From Oxyruncus cristatus (Eukaryota > Chordata > Aves > Passeriformes > Cotingidae), in NCBI GenBank assembly GCA_013399855.1, contig VXAY01005274.1:1825371-1889370 (forward strand): a stretch of DNA of 64,000 nt, given 5' to 3'. Positions 35,997-48,000 of the stretch are shown here, one piece after another (positions within the stretch are counted from its first letter, which is position 1; each line of letters begins with the position of its first letter). The position numbers and the translations under genes are program-made. The notes beneath the pieces are model-generated. The model did no database searches and was not told the DNA's origin. It worked only from the letters and a program-made list of their open reading frames with translations.

Positions 35997-37443
35997 GTGT
36001 GAGAGAGAAGTGGTCTCTGCCTCCCTCATGCTACTTTTTCCCAGGCTGCAGCGGGATTCAATGAGAGAACTCGACCTTTACAGCAACTGCACATTAGAAA
36101 TCTTGGCTCTTTGGGAGCAGCTCATTTCTATGTACTGAAACAATCCTATTAGGTTCTAATTTAAGGTGATTGCATTAGACTGTGGGTGAGACCATCAGAG
36201 TTAAATCCAGCAGCACTTGCACTTCATGCATCATTGCAGCTTGCCCCAGAGGTGCAGAGGGGATTCACCCAGAGTTTTCTCCCAGTAAATCTCAACTCAC
36301 TTTACGAAGGAGGTGAGTTTTGTTATCCCTGTTTTTCAGGTGGGACAACCGAGGTGCTCAGGCAGGTGATAGCTGCTGGCTGCCCCCAAAGTCCGGGAAG
36401 CTGATCCATGTGCAATCCTCCAGGTCTGCTACAGGCTGGGCTAGGTCTTCTTGCACAGCCTATACAGTAAATGCTACATCTGGCTGCATCCCGGGAGCTG
36501 GCTTATGTCAACTGGAGTTTGTACCAGCTGTCAGGCACCACAGCTGCAAGGATACAGCTCGGGTTGCCCTGCTGATTTTTCCTTCCTCCAAGGCTCCTTT
36601 CCTCACCCCTAGCCCTGAACTCTCCTGCGTGGAAACACAGATCCAGGAATATGAGCAGACCCAACCCTCTGTGCAGCCTTAGCATCCAAGTTTAGTGCTG
36701 GGAAGACAAATGTAAACCCATGGGAATTGAGTCCTTCTTACAAAGGGGCTTTCTCAGGCAAAGGATGAGCATCTTGTAATGCTGAAGAAAAATGAACCTT
36801 AAAGGGATGTGCTCAAGATAGAAATCCTGATTATTCAAAACTATTTATTTCTCTTATCAGTGTCCACTAATAGCAACGCTCCTGACATGGAAAGACTTCT
36901 GAAAATCTAATTGACCTTCCCGTGTTTCCTCTCTCTGCTTGCTTTTAGTACTGCACCCTGAACAGTGAGATTGGGCAGGTTCACCCTGATTTCTGGTCCA
37001 TCTCCCTTTTTGGGTCCAGCTTTGTGGAGGTAACAAATATAACAATGAAAAGACTGATTAAAATAACCCTATCAAATGACTGCCTTTAAAAAAAATAAAA
37101 AATGCTTATACAACCACCCTGCTGACATCAGTTTGAAATGTGGAGCTGAAGCCAAGGCTCCCTCCTCTCCCCACGAGAGTCGGTGTCATGCTGTGATGTT
37201 CAGGCAGGACACAGCAAAGCAGGTGAGATACCATCTCCTGATGCCACACCTGGAAAGACACTGGGCTCTGCCATGAGACCAAGGCTCTGGCACAGCCGAG
37301 GCAGTGATATCATGGTGTTGTCACCCACCACACCCTGGAATAATACAGGTCTTTTATTCAACTCTTTTTGGCACAGGTAACAGAAAAGCTGCTACCTATC
37401 ATCACAGATGTCTAGGACTGGAGGTACGGACTCCGGTGAACAG
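35997..37443. other. Mostly unique sequence with a MIR-like patch
   Basis: No gene was recognised. Around 36300-36375 the text 'ggaggtgagttttgttatcc', 'tgtttttcaggtgggacaac' and 'cgaggtgctcaggcaggtg' weakly follows the MIR core (ttatccccattttacagatgaggaaactgaggc). The match is too short for a separate firm call. Confidence 0.4.
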
Positions 37444-38135
37444 CACAGAATCACAAGATGGGTAAAGCTGGAAGGGACAACAGAGGCTGGTCTGGTCCCA
37501 CCCCCCTGCTCCAGCAGGGTCATCCCAGAGCACAGGGTACAGGACTGAGTCCAGACTGTTTTGGAATATTCCCAGTGAGGGAGACTCCACACCCTCTCTG
37601 GGCAATCTGTCACTGCACAGCAAAGAAGCTCTTTCTCCTGTTCAGATGGAACTTCCTGGCCATCAGTTCCTGCCCGTTGCCTCTTGTCCCATTGCTGGGC
37701 ACTCCCGAGCAGATCCTGGTCCATCCTCTGACCCCTCCCTGCAGACACTCACAGACATTGTTCAGGTCCCCTCTCAGTGTCTCCTCTGGAGGCTGAACAG
37801 CCCCAGCTCCCTCAGCCTTTCCTCGTCAGGGAGATGCTCCAGTCCCTTCCTCATCTCCGCAGCCTCCGCTGGACCCGCTCCAGGAGCTCCATGTCCCCCC
37901 TGTCCTGAGGAGCCCAGACCTGGACACGGCACTGCAGATGTGCCTCACCAGGGCTGAGCAGAGCGGCAGGATGCACTCCGGGATTCCATTGGCCTTCTTG
38001 GCCCCAGGGCATGCTGCTGGCCAGGGACAGCCCTTTGTCCACCAGGACACCCAGGTCCTTCTCCACAGAGCTCCTTTCCAGCAGGTAAGTTCCCAGCCTG
38101 GATAGGTGCCTAGGATTTCCTCACTCAGTACAGGG
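37444..38135 (-). mobile_element. Longest CR1 copy, about 690 bp
   Basis: On the minus strand this runs from the ORF2 C-terminal coding tail through the 3' UTR to the 3' terminus. The plus-strand text begins 'cacagaatcacaagatgg' and includes 'ccctgctccagcagggtc', 'gggagactccacaccctc', 'aggctgaacagccccagc' and 'gctggacccgctccagg'. The 3' UTR differs from all other copies here, marking a distinct subfamily. It ends upstream in the ORF2 region, so it lacks the endonuclease and most or all of the reverse transcriptase domain. Confidence 0.95.
37851..38066 (-). pseudogene. CR1 ORF2 C-terminal remnant
   Basis: The frame reads 'EKDLGVLVDKGLSLASSM' near its start and 'MELLERVQRR' near its end, both conserved parts of the CR1 ORF2 tail after the reverse transcriptase domain. 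Between them the expected 'KKANGI...' block appears in a neighbouring frame, so frameshifts have broken the reading frame. It cannot encode a working enzyme. Confidence 0.9.
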
Positions 38136-38775
38136 GCTTTGTCCCCCAAAAGTCATCCTGTTTGCAGCAAGTTTGACCTCTGCTCATTCCACTTTCTCAC
38201 TTGCTTCCCTTGTGCTGGCTGCGGGTTTGCCACTGAAACAGTTCATCAACAAGGAAATTTTTTTCCCTCTTTCTTTACAGCCCAGGAATAGAGTTTGCCG
38301 TGGCCTTTACAACAGAGAGAGATACAATCCATCTTGGACAGACATCAAAAGGATACCAGGCTAATAAAGAGCATCAAGATAATAAGATTAAGGCTTATTT
38401 GTTCATGGTGTCCCTGGTGGAAACTGTGCTCCAGGATAGGAGCTTCCATGTTGCTGGGACTTGGGGAATTAGAGAGGAATTTCACTGTAGCTCAAAAAGC
38501 ATTGACCTGATTCCACAGCCCTCCCACACCCAGCGCTTTATAGGTTCATTGGGAAAGATTAGGATAATGAACTGTTCCCTCCTCATTTTCCCATCCCTAG
38601 ACAGAGACAGGCAGTAATCATCAGGCCAGGGATAAGACACTGTGTTCATCTTGTCCCTGGAGAGACCTATAGGGCATGTTCCGAAGGGTGGGAGCTGAAA
38701 CTATGAGCTGGAAGGGAGGAAGAGAAGGGCCCCACGTAGATGAGAGAGACCTGCTCTCCACCTTTGTTGGTCTAA
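38136..38775. other. Unique sequence between two CR1 copies
   Basis: No recognised gene or repeat; short overlapping plus-strand frames only. Confidence 0.5.
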
Positions 38776-39346
38776 CACAGAATCCTAGAATGGTTTAGGT
38801 TTGAAGAGACCTTAAAGATCATCTATTTCCAATCCCTGCTATGGACAGGGGCACCTTCTACTAGACCAGGTTGCTCCAAGCCCCGTCCAACCCAGCCTTG
38901 AACACTTCCAGGGATGGGGCAGCCACAGCTTCTCTGGGCAACCTGTGCCAGGGCCTCACCACCCTCACAGGGAAGAATATCTGCCTAATCTCTAATCTAA
39001 ATCTACTTTCCTTTAGTTTGGCTATTCCCCCTTGTCCTGTCACTAAAGTTCCTGATGAACAGTTCCTCTCCAACTTCCCCGTAGGCCCCTGCAGATTCTG
39101 GAAGGTGCTGGAAGGTCTCTACACAACCTTCCCTTCTCCAGGCTGACCAACCCCAACTTCCTCAGCCTGTCTTCATAGGGGAGGTGCTCCAGTCTCCTTA
39201 TCAAATTTGTGACCTCCTCCGGACTTGCTCCAGCAGTTCCATCTCCTTTTTATGTCGGGGGCACCAGAACTGTACACATTCTAGGTGGGGTATCCACTTG
39301 AAGTATNTGTACAGAGCATTCCAGGTGGGGTATCCACTTGAAGTAT
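38776..39346 (-). mobile_element. CR1 LINE copy of about 570 bp
   Basis: The plus-strand text 'cacagaatcctagaatgg', 'ccaggttgctccaagccc', 'gcagccacagcttctctg', 'gtgccagggcctcaccac', 'ccccttgtcctgtcac', 'ctccaggctgaccaacc' and 'cctcctccggacttgctcc' is CR1 in reverse. The far (5') end contains an apparent 36-39 bp duplication around an undetermined base at 39307. Confidence 0.95.
39271..39346. repeat. Near-tandem duplication flanking an N
   Basis: Unit 1 (39271-39306) and unit 2 (39308-39346) share 'tgtaca...cattc/taggtggggtatccacttgaagtat' and are separated by the single N at 39307. Unit 2 has three extra bases and one substitution. It may be a real short duplication inside the CR1 copy or an assembly or polishing artefact at a join. 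Confidence 0.85.
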
Positions 39347-42300
39347 CTACCTGCACATTATCCCCAGAGAAGGTTGGACAGGCCTTGCTAAGCCATCTCC
39401 CTTCACCAAGGCCCTCTCATGAAGCACCAGCTGCAAATAAGTAAAACCTCCCACGAGTTCAATGTCCCAACAGTTGAATGAAGTCATGGCCGAGTCCAAA
39501 AAACAGTGGAAAGGACTGAGCTATTCCAGGCTTTCTGTGAATTTGCTCTCAAATCCAATCAGCAATTTAGGAAAAAAACAAAGTACTCTCCTGGGAGATG
39601 GCTTGGGAATGTGAACGTCCTCTGGGAGGATGCAGACATGCTTACTGTATGTTTGGGGAGGCTGGTGGAGCCCTGGGCAGTACAGGCAGTATGGAAGGAG
39701 ACACCCAGTGCTGTCCTAGGGCTCAGGAGATGGGACAGCACCTGCTGTGTTGGGCTGGCACTGGTCCCCTGAGTGAGACGGGAGGGAAACTGTCCCCTCT
39801 GCCTGCCATCCACCTGCAGCACACCCCCTGCCCAGCCCTTGGACACTGTCACAGGCAGCAGAGGGAAGGGTGGTGGGTCCTGTGGTGGGGCTGGCACACC
39901 CTGGGCAGGGTCCTGCAGCCCCCCAGGCACTGGTGGGACCGGGTGCCTCCGGCTTGGCGGGTAACCACAGGAAGCATTCTACTACTGAGCTCATTTCCAC
40001 CAGAACTAAGGGATCATTAGGAGTAAAAATAACTCTGGAAAAACAGAGGCAATGCCCTGTCATGGAGTCCCTCAGTTGCTCAGGCCTGTGGTCCCTCCCT
40101 TCCGCCCTCCCTGCGCAGCCCATTACTTCTCTTGTACTTCTCTTGCACCCACGAGCATGATGATATTTCCAGGACCAAAGGAACCACCTTTGGCACATGG
40201 GATAGTTTTTATTGCCCTGCTCAAGGCTGCTTCTTAAAAAGCAGCCATTGCCCTAGTTAAATCACTGGCATTGTGTTTCTCTTTTGCAAAAGGTGGGATT
40301 TTACACTGCAGAACACAAGAAATGCTTCTAAACCAAGAGCTGTCCCCTGGTACTGTTCCTTCTGAAATCCCTTGGGTATTTCTTACAGTCTTACTGTTTG
40401 AATAAAGGAGCTTTTCCAGTCCACTTGCAAACAGAGCTGTATGAACAGCCAATTTTTCACTTTGGTTGGTGAAAAAAGAAATCAGAGGAAAATTAATTGC
40501 TCAGCCCAAGCAGAACTGCATTTTCCCCCCGGCAGTTTTGCAAAGCAACAAAGATGAACTAGACCCAAAGCAAGAGGCTTATTTTGTTTTGGGAGAACTG
40601 GTTCTTCTTTTTCACAATTTTTCTCAAAATATGGGTCATGTATCAAAGAAAAGTATAAGCAGTGATTCCGAAAGATCAGGCTGAAAGATTTCTTTCAAAA
40701 TTCAGAATGAAAAAGTTCAGCACCTTTGGGAGAAGGGAAATCTTGGGGACACACACACAAAACTTGACTCAAAACATATAAATAATTTCCTTCTCCCATG
40801 AACCGCAGTTTCCCACAAATTTGTAATCTATTGAGGACAAATACCCAAATTCCACAGTTAGGTCTCCTTTGCAGCACTACCCTGGAGTAAGGTATAGATA
40901 TGAAAAGAGGAGAAGGCCTTGATACAAAGACGAGGAGATCCAGGGATAAATATTCCATGCAAGAACAAGGCATGGAAGAACTCATGGCAGGAAACAAGTT
41001 TTCTTCCAAGTCAGACACTACTGGACTTCATGCCACAGCAAACATCCTCTGATCAGGGTCCTGGAGTCAGTGATGAGCATGAAGGTTATTTCTCCCTCTG
41101 CTTCTGAGTTTCTGATGAGAAATGTTCACATGCTCCCCCCAGAGGAATTAAAACATAAGAAACCCAAATCTGGCAGAGCTTAGTTCCACTCTGTTGTGCT
41201 CGGGAAAAATTAAACAATTGAGCTCAGTCCGTATCTAGCAATCTATTAGGTTCTGCATAATTAATAAGCAGTGACATGTGTTACATGTGTTTTCCAATAT
41301 GATTTCCTGTGGATGAAATCACAAGCTGATTGTACGTTGCTACTTCTTCTGGCTCACATTAAATATGAAATATTCATGGAAATAACAATTTTGCAGGGCT
41401 CTTCACAATGAAATAATGTTTTAAAGCAGAAGTGCCCCACTGCCTTCCAAGAAACCTTATAAAACCTTATAAAATAGAACTCAGTTCTCCACAAGTGTGT
41501 TTGTTAGCTAACTCATGTTCTTCGCTCAGGCTGAGGAGAGAACCTCTGATGTCCTCATTTCCCTCACACCCAACATTCCTCAAATCTTCATTGTCTCACA
41601 GCAACCATCCTAACCGTCTTCTGGAAGAAAGGCACTCAGGGTTCCCAAGTCACAGGTTTTATCAGAAACCCGTCAAAGCTGCGGACAGTATTTCACAGCT
41701 GAAAAGTGGTGACTGCCTTTTACAGCCTCACATTTCTCGCTAACACAGTTGCTCCTTGGGAGCAAGTGCCTTAATTATGATGCAGAATTTAAGGGTTCAC
41801 AAACAGACGTTACTATACAATACGCTGGGGGACCATGTGTGACCACCTCCTCCATCAAGAAGAGGAAACACACCCATCCTCGTGGCCTGATGTGCGACTA
41901 TGAAAAAGCTGTGTACCTTTCAAGTCATTCCTGATATTCCAGAGAGCAAGAGGCTCTGAGGTGAATACAGGGGACAACTTTCTCCTCTGTTTTGCCCTCT
42001 CCCATCACAAAGTCACAGCACATGGGTCTGGACTCTCAGATGGGCCAGGCAGCTTTGGGGTAGGTAGCAAGCGCCTTGAGGGCCAGGTAGTGTCTTGGGA
42101 CCTGGAACAGTCACGTAGGAGACATATGGGGGACATATGATGTTTGCTATCAGATCCAAGCAAGGTGGAAGTTCAGCATTGCAGTGTTTTTGAAGTATTT
42201 GCTTCCACAGCTTTCCTTCAAACCTCTTGGTGCTAATTCCTGCAGCAATACCTGTCTGATCAACAGCATCCGAGTTTGCTCGCTGGGGACCAAGGCTGTC

Positions 42301-43304
42301 AGGCCCTTCATATCCAAGTCAGTCTGTCAGTGGTTTTTGCCACTGGGTGGGCCAAGGTACAACTGTATGGACTTTTCATTACTGGAGATATTCTTTATCC
42401 ATTCAGGGTAAAAACACTGCCAACAAGCAGTGTTCCTGTCCCGCACCAGATGAAGTTCCCAGCACAGTCATTCCCTGCTACTTAAAGGCTATGTCGTGCT
42501 GGCTCTCAGGAGGAGCCCAGGACAGCCTCCAGATCCCTCTCACAGTCCTGATAATGTCAAAGAACAGAAAGGGAGAAATAAGTCAAATGGCAAAAAAAAT
42601 ACCCCCCTGACATAGAGCTGAGGCAGAATCCTGATGCTTGTCCATTGATTCCCACCTTAATTTCGTCTTCTCCATCGTGTCACCGTAGGACCAAAGTGAA
42701 AGTCACCTCAAAGGCTGTGGCCAGTGAACAGTCCCTTCCTCAGCTGTTCCACAGGCTAACACAGAGGTTTTTGATAGTTTACACAGAAAGGGCCTCACCA
42801 GCAAGGGATGGTAAAGGTTTGAGATGGTCCAAGGCATGTTTCTTCAGAACAGAATCAGAATAAGGTCTTTTCCCCTTTCAAATTCAGGATTGACCACCAT
42901 GGTGTGGAAGTGTCACGTGAAGTCTTTCTGGAGCTGCACTTTTGCAGTCATTCCTGCCCTAATAGTGAGGAGTAAAAGATGTCCTTTGGGAAGAAGGGAC
43001 CAGTGCCAGGATCCCTGAGCTGCAATGCCACTGCAGTCAGGTGCAGTGTAATGAAACCCAGTGCCAGAGCTCAGGCTGGTCTTATAAACCTTCCTGCTAC
43101 ACAGCAGGGGGAGGAGCTCAATTTGATTATTCTCCGGAAAATTAAACTTTGCAAAGGGAGATCAAGGCAGAAGCAGCACTGCAAAGGAGATGGATGTGCT
43201 GCAGAGCTGAGAAACAAATGAAGGCCGTGTGAAGAGCAGAGTGAAAGTTAGTCAGCTCTGAGACACTGCCTATCAAAAACAGGGAAAAGAAGGAAGAAGG
43301 AATT
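39347..43304. other. Unique sequence, no gene recognised
   Basis: No gene was recognised. Frames up to 160 codons (39716-40198, minus) overlap 140- and 96-codon plus frames in GC-rich sequence and match nothing. The block 41205-41420 is AT-rich and repeat-free with octamer- and SOX-like motifs (see findings). Confidence 0.55.
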
Positions 43305-43507
43305 TCAGGAAGAATTTCTTCACAGGAAGGGGTTTCTGTCCTTGGAATGTGCTACTCAGAACAGTGGTGGAGTCACCATCCCTGGAAGTGTTCAAGGAAC
43401 AACTGACGTGGCACTCAGTGCTCTTGTCTAGTTGACAAGGTGGTGGTTGGTCACAGGTTGGACTCGATGGTCTTGGAGGTCTTTTCCAACCTAAATGATT
43501 CTGTGAT
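43305..43507 (+). mobile_element. CR1 LINE 3' end, truncated
   Basis: Forward CR1 with 'aggaagaatttcttcacagg', 'agtggtggagtcaccatcc', 'ggttggactcgatggtc' and 'ccaacctaaatgattctgtga'. It is of the 'tcacaggttggactcgatg' 3'-end type and about 200 bp long. Confidence 0.95.
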
Positions 43508-44566
43508 CCATCAGCCTTGCAGCAGCATCTTCCAGGGAGTGCAGGAATGCACAAGATGGGGAGCAGCAAGCCCTGAGGAACACAAGCAAAATGTCCAGCA
43601 GGAGCCCTGCAGACTTAGCGATGCTGTGGGTGTTCAGATTGGTCTGACACTCATCCAGCAGTGTAACCAGTCCAAAGCTGTATCAGCCTGAAAGCTTGTA
43701 GGGCAGGGCAGGGGGAACACGCTGAACTGGGAGCAGGGGACTGGCAGCACATCTCTTTGTGGGTAGAGAAACTCCCTTCCCCTCCCACAACAGCCCAGGG
43801 CTACTGTAGAGGGTGTTGGGAAAGGATGTGACCTTTTTGTAGAGCACATCCGAGCAGGGAATCTTTATTACTCCATAACAACTACAGCCTGAAGGAAGAT
43901 TAAGTTGTCCCAGGGACAAAGCTGATCTCTGCAGTCTTGCTGCCAATGCTTTGTCAAGGGAGGGTTGTATTTAATGAGATCTGATAAATAGAAATAAAAT
44001 AAAAAGGCCCAAACCAGCTTTGAATAAATCTGCATCAGCCAAAGATGTTTCATCAGATACCTCTGACACATCAGACACTCATGCATCCCCAAGGTGGGAT
44101 TTCTCCTTGGAATGGCTCTCCAAGGAGCAATCTGGAGCATGGAGCTGGCGTAGAGGCACAGGAAAGCTTTATATAGGAGCCACTGGGGTGTTGTACCACG
44201 TGGACCCAGCTCGTGGAGGCCCCTGGCTTAGTGCCTGGTACAACACAAGCATCACCGGGTTCCTGAAGTGGCCGTGGTCAGGCCATTCCCTGAGCTACCT
44301 CCTGAGGATCAAAGCCTTTGAGCACAAGTTTGCATTGGAAAGGCTGCACCCTCCCTGCCAGTTCATTTGAGAGCTGATCCGGAGAGTCCATCTGCCACCT
44401 CCCCACCTCCGCCCATCCCACTGTGTGCCCCTCGATGACTCAACCCCTTGGCAGCACCAGCCTCTCATCGCTAGAAACCAAGAATCCCTGTGTTTGTTTC
44501 TTGTCTTCATGCTCTGCAGGCTTGTTTTTCTACATTTTACCTCCAGGATCTATTTATGATGCAGGG
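43508..44566. other. Unique sequence, no gene recognised
   Basis: No recognised element. A 116-codon plus frame (44020-44370) matches no family. Confidence 0.5.
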
Positions 44567-44632
44567 AAAAAAAAAAAAAAAAAAAANNNNNNNNNNNNNN
44601 NNNNNNNNNNNNNNNNNNAAAAAAAAAAAAAA
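44567..44632 (+). repeat. Poly(A) run containing an assembly gap
   Basis: A homopolymer run of A (44567-44586 and 44619-44632) is split by 32 undetermined bases (44587-44618). An A-rich, G-interrupted tail continues to about 44665. The true tract length is unknown. Homopolymers often break assemblies, and the N count may be arbitrary. Confidence 0.97.
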
Positions 44633-44787
44633 GTGAAAAAAAAGAAGAAAATAAAAGAAAAGAGCAAGCTTGATCCTGTCTGCTTGGGATATTTCCATCT
44701 TCCTATGGCCACCTCCTGTCACCACTCAGTGGTGTACACAAGGGTGATTTGTGCTCTGCAGGGGAAGGAAGACTAAAGTCTTCAAGA

Positions 44788-45017
44788 AGGAAGAAATTCT
44801 TCCCTGTGACAGTGGTGAGGCCCTGGCACAGGCTGACCAGAGGAGTTGTGGCTGCCCCATCCCTGGAAGCGTTCAAGCCTGGGTTGGATGGAGCTTGGAG
44901 GAACCTGGTCTAGTGGGAGGTGTCCCTGCCCATGGGGTAGGGACCCCCCTGCCCAGGGGGTTGCAATGGGGTGAACTTTAAGGTCCCTTCCAACCCAAAG
45001 CATTCTGTGTTTCTGTA
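44788..45017 (+). mobile_element. CR1 LINE 3' end, truncated
   Basis: Forward CR1 with 'aattcttccctgtgacagtgg', 'aggccctggcacaggctg', 'ccatccctggaagcgttc', 'ggtctagtgggaggtgtcc' and 'cccttccaacccaaagc', ending 'cattctgtgtttctg'. A short duplication of 'ccatggggtaggg / cccccctgcccagg' type lies in the 3' UTR. Confidence 0.95.
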
Positions 45018-48000
45018 AGTGGTCCAGCTCTTGGCCCTGAATGGCTTTGATGAAAGCTCCCCAAACCCCAAACTGTAGTTACAGGGGACACAAGTCTGGC
45101 ACATTTCCAACTAAAACAACACTCAAATAGTTACCATGGCCTCAAGCTGTCCCTTTGCTACCCTGATGATTATTTTCTTGATGTTTTATCAATTATTACA
45201 GATTTACTATGCTACCCCTATTCTTGAACTTACCCTGTTTCTATTTAATCAACAAAGGGCACAGAGATGACCCAAACCATGCCTGAGTGTTTGACCAGCA
45301 CTGGGCATGGCTGTGGGGCACCCCCAGCCCCTCAAGGCTTGGAGTCACTTCAGCTCTGTCCCCACGTGCCACTCTCCCTGAAAAAATCACTGCAACAAAC
45401 AGTGGAAATAACCCCAAAGCAGGATTTTTGCTGTTGGGGCTGGCAAATCACGATCCTTGCAAGGCTAGTGGCATCATAAGGCAGTTTCATCTGCCTTCTT
45501 CCAAGAACAGCAAGTGAACTGAGGGCTCAGTTGTGCTACAGAACCTTCCTTCAGTCCCTTTCTCACTGCTAAATCTCTCTGGGGATCTCAGAAAAGCTCA
45601 GCCTGTCTGTGAGGGAGCTTGTAGCATTCACAGCCTTCACAATTCCAGACTCACTGATTCAGACAAACAGTTTCTGTGACACTTTCCTAATTATGGAGAA
45701 GGGTTTCCTAAAGGGGACTGAACTCACTGCTCTGAACTGATGGGAAAAATAATAACTGACGTAGTTTCAGCATTTTTCATACCATGAGATCAAAAGCATG
45801 CTATAAAAATAATTTATGAGTGGGGATTACTTTACTTATCACTGAAAGACAGCTTTGCAACTGAGAAGGAGTAGGGAAAAGGCTGCTTTGCCAGCCAAGG
45901 TCAGGAAATGGGAGGTTTCATGTCCAAAGGGGGAACATTACAATTTTAAGGAAGAATAAGATATTTGACCTGAGGAGAATTCAAGCAGGTTGGAGCCCAG
46001 TGGCTCTTATGAGAAATGCAGAGCAGTTTGTGAATGTGCTGGTTAGGACCATAATTTTTGCCTCTCTGCCAAACCATCACAGCTCTTCCAAAATTGATCT
46101 AGCGTTGTCCATCCCAAACACCTCTGTAAATTGCCCTTGGGGATTAGAAACACAGCCACTGGGAATGTCGTCGCTCAGAAATGGTCTAGTTCAATGAAAT
46201 CATCTTCCTGATGCATAATCTGCACCCGGGCCATGGAAGAGAAACTCACAGCCAGCCAAAAGAGCCCCCAGCGCCCAGAACCTGCAGCCAGGTGTGCTCC
46301 AGGCAGCCACCTGAACCAGGAAAGAGCTGCAAACAAACAAAGCCTGGGGAGGAATCTCAGCCCAGCTTTTTGGGGTGGGTTTTATATGACTTGGGTTGCA
46401 CAGACCAGAGCTATGGATTTATCACCTGATCTCCAAGGGGATAAACATTGTCTGACTGGGTCCCAGCACGTGGAATAAGAGCAGAGGAAGCAGGACTCAT
46501 GCCAGAAACCCGGCTGCTCAGGTCTCACGTATAGTCCTGGCCACACACCCCTTGTCCCTGGGCCCCAGAGTCACTGCCCTTCCTGGTGCATTCACTGTTT
46601 GGGGACATTGGCCATTTCACACCTGCTCTCACATCACCACGCTGGGATCACACTTGAAGAGTTCTCTGCCAAGAGATTTCACTCCATGAGAGAAGGCAGA
46701 GGCGGCCCAGCCAGGCTCTGAGTGGGAAGAAACATAAAATTTTGGCAAATGCTGGTCCTTCCAAGCATGAACTTCACTCCTCCTGCAGATGACACATTCC
46801 TCTCTTATGAGAATGGCTGTTCGGGGCAAACTCATGAGGGTTTTACTCTCTGGAGGGGGTGCTGGGGATATGCACAAGCCCCACCATCAAACAGAAAGGA
46901 AAGCAGAAGTGTCTCTTGCATGACACTTGTCCCCAGCTGGATGTGACTCTGTGCTTGTTCATGATGGCTGTCCCCTTGCATGGACAAGTGACAGGGACCC
47001 CCCTGTCCTGCTCAGGCTATTTTGCCCAGCTCTCATCCTTTCCCCAGTTTTAGCACAGAGTGTTGCATTAGGGAGAAGCTGTTTTTCAGGGATGAAGTAT
47101 AAACATGGCTTTGAGGCACACTAATGACTGTTTATTTGCCTTGTGCTGTTGCCTCCTTTCTTGGTCATGGTTGCAAGAAAACATTTTTTTTAAAAAAAAA
47201 CTTCAATGGAAAAACAAATTAATAGGTTCCTCCAGCCACTCCCTGCAGCCCATCAAGAGCAGCTGTCACCCACAAAGAAGGGGTACTTGTGACCCTGACA
47301 AAACTGGTAACAGGACTCTGAGAGGTGCTGGGATCAAATACAAGGGATTTCTGCTGCTGCTCATCCTGGCACTCCTAGCGAGGACAGTGTGTACGTTAAA
47401 ACTTGTGTCATTCTTCCAAACCAGATTTTCCCCCAGTAATTGCCCAAATGATGGCAGAGGTTAACTATTTCTGCACCACCTGCCTTTGTGTCTTCATGGT
47501 GACTGTGTCCCTAGGTCTGTCAGGCTGAAACAAGACCTCAGGCAATGCTTCTTCAGATCTTCCCGGGATGCCCACCTTGCAGCTCCTCTTCTCCAGATGC
47601 TTTTGTTCAGGCCCCTGAATTCCTTGATTTCCTGGCCCATTCCTGCAGGCTGCCAACATCTAATGTCTTTTTGTTTGTCATCACTGAACCTCTTTCCCCT
47701 GTGTCTTCACTCCTGGCTCATCCTGGGAGAACAAGTTCTTCCTGGCTGCTCTCCTAGTTGGGAGCTGCAGAGCGAGAGCGAACGCAGTGGACTGAGCTCA
47801 CTGACAGATGTTCCCTGGCTGATCCCTTCTGCTCACCTCTGGGGCCAGCTGCAGCTGTCCACTACCTCATGGTTGCAGCTGGGAGTCGACTACACTCAAG
47901 ATGTCAAAACCCCTGGAACACGAGCAGACGTCTGATCTGTTTGCAGCAGGGAGAAGTTTACTCATGGCCTGCCCGGTGTGTGATCCCCCCGTCACCCAGC

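Noticed and set aside
38861..39073. Recurrent short frames with '[21 protein letters not shown]' type text at several loci
   Set aside because: The same non-coding CR1 3' UTR translated at different copies; similarity reflects the repeat, not a protein family.
44020..44632. Possible processed pseudogene ending in poly(A)
   Set aside because: No polyadenylation signal near the A-run, no recognisable parent protein upstream, and CR1 rarely mobilises cellular mRNAs in birds.
44423..44776. Open frame running through the N gap with a lysine-rich run
   Set aside because: Artefact of poly(A) and undetermined bases.
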